Source of the DNA: Neelides folsomi
Lineage: Eukaryota; Arthropoda; Collembola; Neelipleona; Neelidae
Reading direction: 5' to 3'
Length of the DNA: 56,439 nt
NCBI GenBank assembly: GCA_034687125.1
Contig: JAQGBZ010000387.1
Location: 1-56,439, forward strand
The notes under the pieces were generated by a model. The model searched no databases. It had not been told where the DNA came from and worked only from the letters and a program-made list of their open reading frames with translations. Positions 36,801 through 49,147 of this stretch are shown here, in pieces. The translations under genes were made by a program, and so were the position numbers. The stretch's first letter is position 1; each line of letters opens with the position of its first letter.

Positions 36801-39800
36801 CTTTTTGCCAAGTTATTTTTTTAATTTTTTCTTTTATAAGTCTTGTTAGATCACAATTTTAGCAGTTTTATAAGTCTTCTCTGGTGACTCGAGAATCACT
36901 CCAATTTTACCAAATGAGTTCTAATATAAACATTGACTTCATTTAAAGGGACATAGGGGAGAGTGGCATTAATAATAAAGGGTCTAGATTTCTAAGAAAA
37001 ACGACCCAAATATAGGAAATTCGACTGACAGAGGGCCACTTACAAATGAGGTAAATAGGAATGTAAATATGTAGCTTGTAGATTTCTATTTATAAGTTTA
37101 TTTAAACCATACCAAGGTAGGTATACATATTGCACATATTTGTACATAACTAAAATAACTATACACGTGGTACATTTATGTACCTACTCTCATTCTCATT
37201 AGCTTTAACTGTATACAACATAAATGTTAATAATGATATATAGGGTCTGTACACAAATTGTCATTTTGCAATTATTAGTAGAAAAATAAGCTACAGATAT
37301 GATATATGATTGTAATTTTCCATTTGTTTCAATAAAATATTATTTTTAATTATTTTAATAATAATAACTTTAATAGCATACATTCCACCTACTCATGTTT
37401 GTTTAAATTTATAAACTTTTCTTTATTTTAAAAGTTTTTATTATTCCAATTCCAAGCAAAATATCAGTATTCACAACTCGTTCAGTCCACATAGTTAAAA
37501 ACTACAGCGCTTAAGAAAGCCCTTCCATTAATTAACCATACACTGAATAGTAAGTTCACATTTTATTTTTTTATTATAAATTCTGTACATATCTCAATAT
37601 TGTATTTAAACCATATTGTAGACCTTCTGCCTTCTTATTCTAATCTTGTATATCACCACATATATATTTAAGTTCATAATGACAAGTAGTCTGTGTACTT
37701 AATTGTAATCGTAGTTAGTTAACGAGAAACTTTCTTTCGCCCATCCAACTTCACAGCCATTTAATGTATTTGGACATGTAAGCTCAAAAGCATCATTGTA
37801 GACTTGTAGAGACACTAATTACTCCTAATTATACAGAGGGATAAATAGAAAATTAAATTCCTCCTTTCAACTCTCGTCCTAAAAAGGAATTCAATCGCTG
37901 GCCAAATGATAATTTTATTCTCAACAAACAATATTCGAGGGCAAAAAACGAATAGAAATAATAAAATCGTTTAATTGAATTGCACTTAATGTATTATAAG
38001 GCCCAAATTGAAACAAAGGTTAGTTAGGTTTTTATTTAGCTTTTATTTTTTCCCTTCAGCCGCCTTCTTTTCCTTCTCATTCTCCGCCCAACCACGTCTT
38101 TGGATCTCTGACTCAGATACTCCGAGGAAAAAGAGGAATAAATAGATAATGTAGCATTTATATAGATTTTGTATAGATTCAAGGGATTCGACTGATTCAA
38201 GGAAGGAAATTTAATACAAGGTTCAATCAACAAAAAAGTCCAACTTCTAATAGAACTCCTCCACGCAATTAGCAGCCTCAATTGAGGTGTGTGCTGTCCG
38301 TCTCATTTTATACCTTTAATTTATACCTTTTATATACATGAACAGATTGTAAATAAATGTAGAGACAAGGAGTAGTAAAACTAATGGTAAAGAGAATGCT
38401 CAGAATTCAAAGAATAATGCACAGGGTGATGGTAAGGATAATGCAGAGTGATGCAAATCGAATGGGAGTATTATAATGCAAAGTAAGTAAGACGTATAGC
38501 TTCGTATATCTGGTCTTAAAGTGAAGGATAAATAGGAGAAGACATTGATTGGTATTTTGAATCCTGGTTCTTCTTTGAGGACACAAGGTGTGACCAAAGG
38601 AAACTCGAACTCAAATGCTTCACAGATCTCTACCAAGTCCACCGCAAGAACAAGAAAATTGGGTTTAGAGCTAAAAAGTCTGAGATTTGAGTTCAGGATA
38701 AATTATTTATCAGGAGGAGTTACTTCACAGTTAACAATTCCCCTCGTGTACATTATTATTATGCATCCACTTTACACACCCCAATACATTTCGCACACTC
38801 TCGGGCAATATCCACTTTAAAGTCAATCCCATATATTCCAATATGTTAAGCCACATCAACCAATATGGGTTCAACCAACGTAGCAGATCTTTATTTAATG
38901 ACTCAAAAATCGAGTTTGCACAAGGGTTTATGGCAAAGATCCCGATGGAAAAGATGAGGAAAAGATGGAACGGCTGGGCATTTACTCCCATGCATTTTGC
39001 CGTTTACTCCCAATTCATTTCCATTTACTCCTAATGTTATTCTTGTTCTTTGAATCTCTTCCGTAGTAAAATGAGTCAAAGACGGCTTCAAATGGTTCTT
39101 ACCGTATTTTACTAAGGTTTAAAAAGGGTTCTCCTTTTATGTCCCATTATTACTAGAATTAAATCCTCCCTTAGAACTTCCAGATCTGCACTCTCATTGT
39201 TATTTAGTAAACGTGGAGGTAAAGTGGGGAGAGACGTTCCTATTTATTTTCAGTGGGAACGTATTTGACTCTCAGTCAATGCAAAAATGGCCCAAAGACT
39301 CTGCATGTCCATTGTTTGGTCTTTTGGGGGGAGCTGAGGGTGTTTTAAAGAACTGTAATCGTCCATACAGCCCCAGCTCTGAATAATGAATAAAATCGCC
39401 ATGAATGGGGAAAATAGGATGAGATGTACAAAGTCGGTATAGTGTATAGATCTAATCACAAAGTATATTATATCTCTATATAAAATCATATAGAGATCCA
39501 TACATAGCATATAAAGTTTAAAAAAATGCATTAAATGTCAATAAAATATATTTTGCTTAAAAATCTAAAAATACTCATATATGTTAATATACGAGTATTA
39601 AATTGACAAGTTCTGTCAAGTCAAGTATTAAATTATAAAGTATTTAAATTATGGTATTTGGTAAATCGACAGGTTTTAAATCATAAATATATCGAGTTTC
39701 GAGTCATTTCAGTATAGTGAGAGATTTAAGGGGATTTAAGGGGAGGATTATCCATTAAAATAGTGAAAATGCGTCTCTGTGAGATAAAGAGGAGGAAACG

Positions 39801-40161
39801 GGAGTTGGGGTTCTTGTTCAATTCCAAACGCCGCAGCTGCACCGTCGTTGTAAAAAGGCAGGGGGTTGAAGAGGGAAATCCTTGGTCGCTGCATCGTTGA
39901 GGCTTCTCTTTTCCCATTAAACCTATCTCTTTATTTGTCCCCTTGTGGGGACGGGGGAATTTAATCGTGGGAAGTGGGCTGTGTGGGCCGAGGGGTTGTC
40001 CTCGTTCTCCTCTGATGGTCCTGAGGTGAGCCATCTGGCTCTCCCATGGGGAAGCCTCCGTTCTTTTAGTCGAAGAGAGCAGACGGAGAGAAGGGAACCT
40101 CCGTCGACCCTCGAGGTCACCTTGTCCAATTAAGAAATGTGAAAGGGGCAGGGTTGAAGGG
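33808..40161. other. 6.4-kb gene-poor interval
   Basis: No reading frame here has a recognisable family or matching splice sites. Most of it is AT-rich. A GC-richer stretch from about 39720 to 40161 precedes the gene starting at 40162 and is probably its promoter and leader. The frames at 35539-35947, 38036-38281, 38545-38820 and 39726-40133 overlap one another on both strands and look like chance. Confidence 0.5.
38981..39044. repeat. About 21-bp tandem repeat, three copies
   Basis: TTTACTCCCA, TTTACTCCCA and TTTACTCCTA start at 38981, 39003 and 39024, each followed by an AT(T)CATTT-like tail. The spacing of 22 and 21 bp marks a short diverged minisatellite in non-coding DNA. Confidence 0.6.
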
Positions 40162-41936
40162 ATGGCTGGAAGGGTCGTCTACGACCCCTCACAAGACACT
40201 CCGCCGTCCTCGGGAAACAAGGTGAGGTCGAATTTTGACCAATTTCCAATTTCCTCAGCCTTCGAATCCTCCAAGGATTCAAACCCAGTTCTTAATTGCG
40301 AAGACGGGAATTGGGGTTTGGGAGTTAGTGGGAAGGGAGTTGGGCCCGATTGGGATCGGGAATTGTAAGGGAGATAGTAAGGGCCCATGGGCCATCGAGT
40401 CCATCGGTCCTCGAGATCATGGGAGTGTGGAAACAGTATTTGGCAATGGGCTAACCTACTTCCTCACTCATGCAAGAGAGAAACCTTACATGAAGGGAAA
40501 AAAGTGCAAAAAATAGTTAGCAATTATCCCTTCGACGTAACCGTTCTCTCCGACCAAATTACCAATTTTCCGACTTTGTAATTACCTTCGTTTTATTGAT
40601 TTTTAAGGATGAACCTTGGGTCTCGATGGACTTTCTCCAGATACTCATCCACCAACATGCAAAAACACTAGTCGCCATCCAGGTAAAAACGAAATAAAAC
40701 TTATCTAATTACTAATTAACTACTAAATATTATTATACTACCTTTTAAATGATTATTTAATTATCCTTAAATAACATAATAATGTAATTTTGTTATAATT
40801 TAATTTTAAAATCGTACAAACCATTTATTTAAAATTAATTTTTTCTTAAATTAGTTAATATAAAAAGATGTGTTCTTTTTCCTCCTATTATAACTTGACA
40901 AAATTTAATTCTTTAAAATTACATTTTTTGATAAGATATTTATACGAAATTCAATAAATAATCCATTTTTTCACGATTATAAATATTAATTTCGATTTGT
41001 ATTTGTATTTAAAAGGACCTAAGCAGAGAAGTTGAAGATCTGAAAGAGTTCAAGACGCGAGTCCTGGAACGAGATGAGGGCGGCAAAGGCGTTTTTTGTT
41101 CCCCCTCCCCTGTCAGCGTCCAGAAACAGCTGGCTGACTCGGGGTTCTCGACGGAAACACGGAGCCCCGACGAGGACCCCCTTTATTCTCTCCTGGAGCT
41201 CCTCGAGTCAAAAGTGGTCCGGATGTCCGGAACGGGCCCGCGAGACTGGCGAAGAGATTTGGGAAAACTCGACTCGATCCTCGCCCTCGCGAACAGTCAC
41301 CCCGTAGCCATGGACCGAGATAAGGTCCGGGCGATCTTAAGGGAAGGAAATCCTTTAGAACTCCAGCGACAGCTCCTATACGCTCTCGCCAAAGTTGAAT
41401 TCCTTTCTCATACGGATCCTCCGGAACCTTCGCCCCTCGACCTGGCAGCCGAGCTGGCTCGGAAAGATATCGAGCTAGAAGGAACCAAAGCTCGTCTTCG
41501 CATCCTTGAAAAAAGTAGCATTGTCGCTGATCCCCCGACTGTAATTAACTCCAGTAGTTTAAGTTCCCCAAGTGCCGTGATCCTCAGCGGTCCTCCCTCC
41601 GTCCCACGTGCCCTTCCTCGAAGGCTTAAAAACCCGAGGGCCGAACCTGAAGGAACTGCTGGGCCCAGTGGGCCACCTGAGTGTGATAAACGAAGAGTGT
41701 CTTGTGGGGAAACGCCGATTGTGGTGACCTCGAGTCGGCAGAGACCGTCTAGGTCGGGAAGTCCTGAAGAGAGCAAATCCGAAGGGCGGTCGCCACGATC
41801 TTCCTTAAGTTCCAATAAATCCTTCATTCCGATCGCCATCAGCCGACTGAAGAAGGCTGACGAAGCGACTCAACAGCAACAGCGTGGTGGCGGAACTGGG
41901 AGACAAGGACGCTTGTGGTACCAGTGGTTCAATTGA
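40162..41936 (+). CDS. Unrecognised Ser/Pro-rich protein with short N-terminal coiled coil, 3 exons, 351 aa
   Basis: Exons: 40162-40221, 40608-40682, 41016-41936. All junctions are phase 0 with good sites (AAG/GTGAGG, TAAG; CAG/GTAAAA, AAAG). It begins MAGRVVYDPSQD. Residues about 21-65 form a helical, coiled-coil-like stretch (HAKTLVAIQDLSREVEDLKE). A phrase QLADSGFSTETRSP follows, then a helical block with WRRDLGKLDSILALA and LELQRQLLYALAKVEF. The C-terminal half is Ser/Pro/Arg-rich and ends with a Gln run and RLWYQWFN. I do not recognise the family. Exon 3 is distinctly GC-richer, with C- or G-ending codons, than every other gene in the window. Downstream, AATAAA lies at 42117-42122. The gene is convergent with PPP1R2 at 42804. 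Confidence 0.78.
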
Positions 41937-42803
41937 ATCTCATATTTTTCTACCCAGCAGCGTCTTCTCGTGATATTTAAACCCCGCAGCTACCTAACAA
42001 GTCCTATTCTAATCGCAACTTGATTCATCGTGTACCTTGTCTCAGATATTTCACACGGATAAATAGACAATTATTATTTTACTTCATTTTCACGGTTTAT
42101 TAAATGTTATTATTATAATAAACGACACTTTTATAATTATGCAGATCTATTGTGAATTCATTTGGGCTTCATCAACCATGAAATTGGCACTAAGTAATTA
42201 TGATTTGCAAGTACAATTTTCTTTTTACACAATGACATAATTTTTGAATATTTTTATTTTAATTGAACATTTTAAGCATCATTTAAACATGGATTTTCTT
42301 AATAAGTATATGATTTTTAAAAATTAAATACTCCAATAACTAAATAATCTGGACTTAATGTTAAAAACAACAATTCGAATTTCGAATTATTCATAAACGA
42401 ATACTTTAATTCTAAAATTATCGAATAATTGATATTTATACTAATTGGTAGGATTTTGCTTTCATTGCGTTACACATAAAATTTAAACGATTTTAAAATT
42501 ATTTTAAACTTGTTCGGGAAATCAATTCCCACGATTTAAAAATCTTAAAAGTATATTATAAAATAGGTATTTAAAACATCTTAAAATGGAATTTAAGATT
42601 AGAAAAAAATGTCCTACGAAGGTACTATTATGATTTTTGCATTTTCCAATTATTACATAGTTCGAGATAAAACATGGATAACATTATAGTTAGTAAAGAG
42701 CCACAACCTTAATAATTTACATTATGAAGTGTGAGGGATAAGAGTCATAAAGGGTTTAAAAAAGGATTTGAAAAGAAGAAAAAGGTGAGGAGGAAATTTT
42801 TGA
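41937..42803. other. Intergenic between convergent 3-prime ends
   Basis: AT-rich spacer carrying the poly(A) signal of the gene ending at 41936 (AATAAA at 42117). No other coding or structural feature is seen. Confidence 0.5.
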
Positions 42804-43788
42804 CTATTGGGGTTCTTCAACCTCGAGATCTCTCATCTCTTCATCGGTGGATTTCGGAGCTGTTTCGGCTTCTTCTTCGTCCTCCACCAGCTCTTCTTCC
42901 ATCAATTTGCGGGCCAACTTCACAGCGTAGTATTCATTATAGTGTGCTTTCCGTTTAGCGTCAAAATGCTTCCGTTTCTCTGTTTAACAATTTTAAAATT
43001 AATGTTATTATATAAGGTTAAAACAGTAAAATAAGTTAGTAATTTTATGTAGTGTGAGTTGATTTTAATAAAAATTATGATTTAATCGCCAACTTGAACT
43101 TTCATTTTCACTCGTTTAATGTCTGTTTAGGGTTGTAAAAGGTGAGAGCTTATGAAATTAATTACCTTTACATTCTTCACCTTCCGGTTCTTCATCTTCT
43201 TCTTCGTCGTCACTGAGTAGTTGGTGTACTTTGAGGGTCGCAGAGGAATCTCCTGCGAGCCGTCGAGCGACGTCATCCTCGTCAAGTCCGTGACATTGAC
43301 CCTCAGTGTCCTCCCCCTCTTCATAATAGTTAAAAGGCGTCTTTGGCTCTTCGATTTTCATATGCCCATAATCTTTATCTGGTGGGTGGAGGGTTTCTAA
43401 AATATTCATCTCGTCGAACTTGGCCGCTTTCCTAATTAGATAATTGACCAATTAGCTTATTAACTCTCATGATTCACTCTCACACGGTCACACCAAGAGT
43501 AATTAAATCACACCTCAATTTTTAAAATAGTTTAAAATTTGGCTTAAATTTGGCTTAATTCAGTATAAAAAAGATGAAATGAAATATGAAGTAATTAATA
43601 AAAATTGATTAAATTTACCTGGCGGGCTGAGATGAATGATTATCTTCCGAAAGACTCTTTTGGCTCATATGATGAAGATTTGCATGGGAGGAATTAGAAG
43701 AATCTTTGGACTCGAAACTCGTACTGGATTTTAAGATCGACTTGATCGGCTTCGTCTGTCCGAGGACGTTGACCATGTTGAAAGCCAT
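42804..43788 (-). CDS. PPP1R2: Protein phosphatase 1 regulatory inhibitor-2, 3 exons, 203 aa
   Basis: Exons in transcript order: 43788-43619, 43431-43166, 42979-42804; phases 2 and 1 match. All three PP1-contact regions of inhibitor-2 are present. Near the N-terminus KPIKSILK corresponds to the family's RPIKGILKN. Exon 2 has [11 protein letters not shown], equivalent to the KSQKWDEMNI region, followed by [19 protein letters not shown], which holds the conserved GSK3-type Thr (family PSTPY). Exon 3 has [16 protein letters not shown], the HYNE helix that covers the PP1 active site. A Ser/Asp/Glu run ([11 protein letters not shown]) precedes it. Length is close to the roughly 205 residues of vertebrate inhibitor-2. 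It acts in cytosol and nucleus, holding PP1 catalytic subunit in an inactive complex until phosphorylated. The start is the only ATG giving the KPIKSILK segment. Confidence 0.95.
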
Positions 43789-46670
43789 ACTGGTAATTTA
43801 ACACCGGGATTTCTCCCGTCTTCGGTTCCCAATTTGACACACCTGAAATTTAAATTGACTCTGGAATCAAAACAAATAAACAAAAAACTCAACAGGCCCA
43901 AAAGCTCCCTAAATAATTTAACACACAAATTGAATATTATTGATTCATATGTCGCTGGTTCCAGTCTTTAGTAACACTAGTTTTATCACTTAACCCCAGA
44001 CCAACGTTTCCCAATATTTTTAATACAAAAAAGCCAACCAACCATTTTTCATTAAATCCACTTTAAATAATTCTATATAACTTTTTTAAAGTTGCATTAT
44101 TTTTGTCATTAATGTCATTTTCCATTGGGCCATTCTTTTATCTTCATATATTTCATTGTGAGATTATGCAATATTTGCAAATTAATTAATTAATTGCCCA
44201 ACAATTGATTACCATTAATTAAATTATCTCTCATTACCTATGTAAAAACACTAGTATGTGAGAAATTAACCCGAAGTTCCACTTTTATAGTAAAAATAAT
44301 TTCATTCAATTTGTCATCATCTCGTCACCTATAATTTCATCACGATGATGCGAAACGCAGGTTGGAATGTAAATTGCATTCACAAAATAAACTCGAACTT
44401 GATAGAAATTTCATTCATTTCTCTACTGACTGACTTTTCCCTCGGCCCGTCTGGCCCTTCAAGTTTTAAAACCGGTTATTTCTTATTTTTGCAAGCAAAT
44501 CACTTTATTAACAAAACCTATTACAACCCAGGAACGAGAAGAACATGTGAGAATTGGCAAATGGAGATCGATTTTTACAAGTCCTATATTACTCAGGTGG
44601 ATATTACGAAGAGTCGAGTTACCTCAAGAAAATGAAGTCAGAATTAATTGAAAGGATAATTTTCATCAAATTCGTTTCCTCATTTCCCCTCTCTTTCCCA
44701 TCAATTCAATTTGGGAAGGGAAAATCGATAATTGAACAAAACTTTTCCATTACTTTTTCATTAAACTCACACATGTTGTTCCACCTTGAAGTGAAGTGGA
44801 GAATATGCAATTAGGTAACATTTTAGCAATAGCAGTCGCAGAGTAATAAAATTAGAGTGACTTGATTAAAAGTTATTTGAATTCTAAGCTTCTTATAAGC
44901 CGGTAGATCAAATAGGAAATTATTCCTTTCGTTCAAGAATTATAAGATTAATTTCATGCATGGAAATCATTAAAAAGAAAGGATTAAAGTTCGAACATTG
45001 ATAAGGACACAAAATGACACAAATTGTCTTTTCGGCTTTTATCTCCTAATTGTCCTTTTGCCCTTGCGCAAGCAAACAATCGACCAAAATTATACAAAAT
45101 ATATATTAATACATTTCAACTAATAATTACAGATAGATATAATATCTTGTAAAATATTTGTAAAATAATATTGTACTTACTATACACTATACTGTAACAC
45201 ATATTTATGTATTTATTATATTTTTCGTTCTGTATATTACTGCACACTCTATATTTTATATGTTTTATATATTGCTGATTAAACTCTTGTATTATTTTTA
45301 ATGGCCTTTCTCCTTGTTTAATAGTTAGCCCATGAGCACGAGCAACATAAAATAGTCAAAATGCCAAGTCGGTTCATTATTTAATAACGATGCCAAAAAA
45401 TATACAAAAGTGAATTAAAGACCGAATGCAGAACGTGTAAAAAATATCTAAACCACTTGCATTAAAAGGATTATTAAAGAGGTAATGAATTCACATTGCT
45501 CGGCATTGAGCATGAGAATTTATTTTCTTAATCTTTTTATTCTAATTTGATTACCCCTGAGCTGATGGCCGAAAGTGAGGATATTGGGGCTTATTATTAT
45601 TAAGGCTCATATTGTCACTCCGTTGTCATCCCACGAGAATGTCATTTGGAGAGATTATAATTGAGGAAACTTCTCTGTCTCTGTGGAAGATGAAGGGAAC
45701 ACTCGGCAGGAAAGAAGAGGAGAAGCGAGTGAGTTATAAAAGGGAGAAAGAGAAAGTCAATTAGAAGATTTGACTTTAATTTGAAAATCATGTTCGACTC
45801 CTTGTGGAAGTGTGTCAGGGGAGGAGAAAAACGCTAATCCACGCCAATGCCCCTCCGTTCTCATAATGCAATTGGGGTAAAAATGAATTTGGGAATTGGG
45901 AAAGCTAAATAAAATTCACGACTCAATTTGAATCTCATGGGAGGAATTGGTTCGTTCTGTCTTAATCAACTGATCCTTTATAATAAAATGTCTGATTATG
46001 CAGATAATCTTTACATGGAGAAGGTTTATAATGGCAATTATGACAAACACTTTTGCTCTTCTTTGGATGATTATCTTATTCAATAAGGACAATGAAGACC
46101 TTTATCTAACTCAATTCATCTTATCTTATGGATCAGAAAATCTCAAATCCAAACATGAACTTCGAGACATAATTAACTAAACAATAAGTATCTAACACAT
46201 CAACTAAAGTAGATTACAGCAGACACTGGAATAGACAGATTACAACAAACAAACATAAATTCAAATCTATTTAATTATTTAACTGAAATTTGTTAATTAT
46301 AGAAAATAAATAATATTTTACATGAACCCATTGTAAATAGTGAGCTGTAAATGAAACAATAACGAGAATGTGTATTTGATAATCTTTTGTATATTTAAGG
46401 ACTTCCATGAAATGTTCGGTTTAGGATCAACCCGTTGAACTCTTTACTTTTATTATCACTTTAACTATTCAAGCATTCCAAATATTTAAACTAATTTAAG
46501 TTAGCCGGATTGGAAATAGCACAGGAACAATGAACCATATTATCATTCATCTTTAACTGTGTCAATATGACATTTAAAAAGAATATTTAAAGACAATGAG
46601 ATAAAAATTGGAAGAAGGGTAAAAAGGAATAATGGAAAATGATTTTCTCATTTGTTCCAAATCATCCAGG
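43789..46670. other. Intergenic, no gene recognised
   Basis: The promoter side of PPP1R2 (minus) and of the first carboxypeptidase (plus) share this 2.9-kb AT-rich interval. Short frames at 44345-44814 have no splice partner or family resemblance. A more complex stretch at 45540-45900 is not coding as far as I can see. Confidence 0.5.
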
Positions 46671-49147
46671 ATGAACTTAAAGCTTTTGCTCTTAATTGTA
46701 GCCAATGTTTTGATAGGATATGGAGCTGAAATTGGTCAAACTGGACTTCGAAATTTTGACGGGTAATTCATTACGATTTTATTTTATTTATTAAATTATC
46801 ATAGACTTTGAATTCTTATATAAAAGTTTCAAATGGATCGTTAAGCCATTACTTTATTAAATTTAAAAAATATATAACTCTTAGATATAAAGTTCATCGA
46901 GTCAAAATCGATTCAGAAGATCAGCTAAAAGAATTAAAAAGGATCCAAGCAGAAGAAGATTTTGATTTCTGGAGCGACCCTCGACCAAATGGGTTCACAG
47001 ACATCATGGCCAGCCCTCAACAAACCCAAGAACTCGAAAAGATCTTTACGAGGCTCCAAATCTCATCTTCTATCATGGTGGACAACGTTGAAAAGTAGGT
47101 CTAAATAAAACAATACTGTTCAATTGTGAAAACTTAGCGGGAACTGAATGCTAATTGACATTCCCAAATTACAGGCTGGTTGAAGATGAGCGAGAAGCCA
47201 CGAAAAAAGTTGAATTAAGGCAGGAACGTGGGATGAACTGGAATACATATCAACCCCATGATACAGTAAACACATTTATAATCCCATATTTATTCCCCAT
47301 ATATGACACACTTGATGAAGATTGTTATTCCGTGCCTGTTAATAAAATAATATTATTTATATGCTAATCACATTATAAATTATCTTACATTCATTTAATG
47401 TTTAATGAATTATTTATTAATTTTTTAAATATAAATTACTCTGTAAATTATTATCAGATTTTTTTCTTCGAATATTTGCATGTTATTACATTACTTATAA
47501 AAATAAAGTATAATATTAATTTTTAATTTATTATGTTATTCTTAAAAAATTCTTTTTTAGATAAATTCATGGATGGATTCTTTAGCTGCTTCAAATTCCT
47601 TCGTCAAAGTTGAAACCATTGGAAAAACTACAAATGGAAGGGAAATCAAAGTGATCAAAATCTCAACGGGAGAAAACAAACCGTTGGTTTTAATAGACGG
47701 AGGTAAAATGGCAAGATAGGAAATTGCCTTTATAAAATTGCCCATTGTTCGAACGTTCGCACCTAAATGGAAATAACAATTTTAATTGTAATTATAAAAA
47801 AGTGCCATTTTAATGTTTTGTAGCTTTCCATGCCAGAGAATGGATCGGCCCAGCGTTTACAACTTACTGTATTAACGAGCTTGTGAACAACAAGGCCCAA
47901 TATTCCTCAATGTTAAACGATTACGATTTTCATATCATTCCTGTGCTGAATGCTGACGGGTATGAATATAGCAGAACAACCGATCGAATGTGGAGGAAAA
48001 CCCGATCAAATCATGCAAATAAAGACAAAAGGAAATGTTTCGGGGTTGATCCGAATAGGAATTTTGGGCATATGTACGGCGGGGCTGGAACAAGCACAGA
48101 CAAGGTTTATACGCCCTTAATTTATTTTAATTAATAATTAATTGTAGATTCAATTCAATTAGATGCATACAATTGCACTTAAGTAAAACTGATAATTTTT
48201 GTATTTGATGACTTTTTGTTTTTAGTGTTCTGAAATCTACCGAGGTCCAAATGCATTTTCTGAACCAGAAACTCAAGCATTGCGAGATTACGTTTTAGCT
48301 CATCAAGACAATCTCAAAGCTTATGTTACCATTCACTCGTTAGTTTAACAATTCACACTTTTTTATTCCTATAATTGATAGTTTTAATAAGAATTTAAGC
48401 ATTATGGCCCAACTACAATATTTTAAACTATAATTGGTATAATTGAAGATATGCTCTTTTACATTATCAAATAACATTATGTTTACTTATAAACTGTATA
48501 ACATGAAGGTAAGAACTAATGTTCAAATGTGCAACAAGTAACTATTATTTGTACAGGTATGGGCAATACTGGCTCACTCCTTGGGGTTACACATCCGATC
48601 TGCCCAGCGACTATGAAGAGCTTGTATTTAACAATTAAGCTTAATTAAACCATTTGATAACTTGTGAAAGTTAAAGACTTAAAGAATGACTGATGATTGT
48701 GTAGGAGAGAGTAGGGCGGGAGTCATGTAACACACTCAACTCGTTTTACGGCTCTACATTTACCTTAGGATCATCAACGAACGTCCTTTGTAAGTTCTTT
48801 TTATTATCAAGTGCAGAGCGTGGATAATGAACCTCAGGGTGAATTCCATTTAGAATCCTCAAATTAGCTCTTCGCTACGACGAGATCGTAAAATGAACAA
48901 TGTTTGGATTTGCATAGGTAGTTAGAATTCATTTTAATTCTTTTTCACAGATTCAGCAGCTGGAGGAAGTGACGATTGGGCTTATTCGGTCATGCTGAAC
49001 AGAAAGAATGGAATGCGTGGATATTCATACACCATTGAAATGAGGGACACTGGGAAACACGGGTTTGTTCTCCCGCCCGAACAAATCATTCCAGCGTCGG
49101 AGGAAACTTGGGCAGCGATTCAAACAATGTGCAAGGAAATGAAATAA
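46671..49147 (+). CDS. Secreted zinc carboxypeptidase, M14A, B-like specificity; 9 exons, 425 aa
   Basis: Exons: 46671-46762, 46885-47094, 47175-47265, 47561-47702, 47824-48104, 48226-48338, 48557-48623, 48705-48789, 48951-49147; all in phase. It has a signal peptide (LLLLIVANVLIGYGA), a propeptide of about 95 residues (KVHRVKIDS... FDFWSDP), then the catalytic domain. Zinc ligands are His181 and Glu184 in FHAREW and His309 in TIHSYGQ. The substrate-carboxylate site is in DPNRNF. Tyr361 matches CPA Tyr248, and catalytic Glu390 (YTIEMRD) matches Glu270. Asp368 (AGGSDDW) sits at CPA position 255, as in carboxypeptidase B, predicting cleavage of C-terminal Lys/Arg. About seven extra residues (LNRKNGM region) lie between the 255 and 270 positions relative to bovine CPA. 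An in-frame ATG at 46632 would add 13 residues, but the second gives a cleaner signal peptide. AATAAA at 49244-49249. Probably a digestive proenzyme activated by trypsin-like cleavage. Confidence 0.9.

Noticed and set aside
38545..39091. Overlapping frames on both strands
   Set aside because: Three frames overlap within the same 500 bases, none with splice or family support.
41408..41839. 143-codon minus-strand frame
   Set aside because: GC-rich sequence lowers stop density; the plus strand has a consistent three-exon gene with in-phase splice sites.
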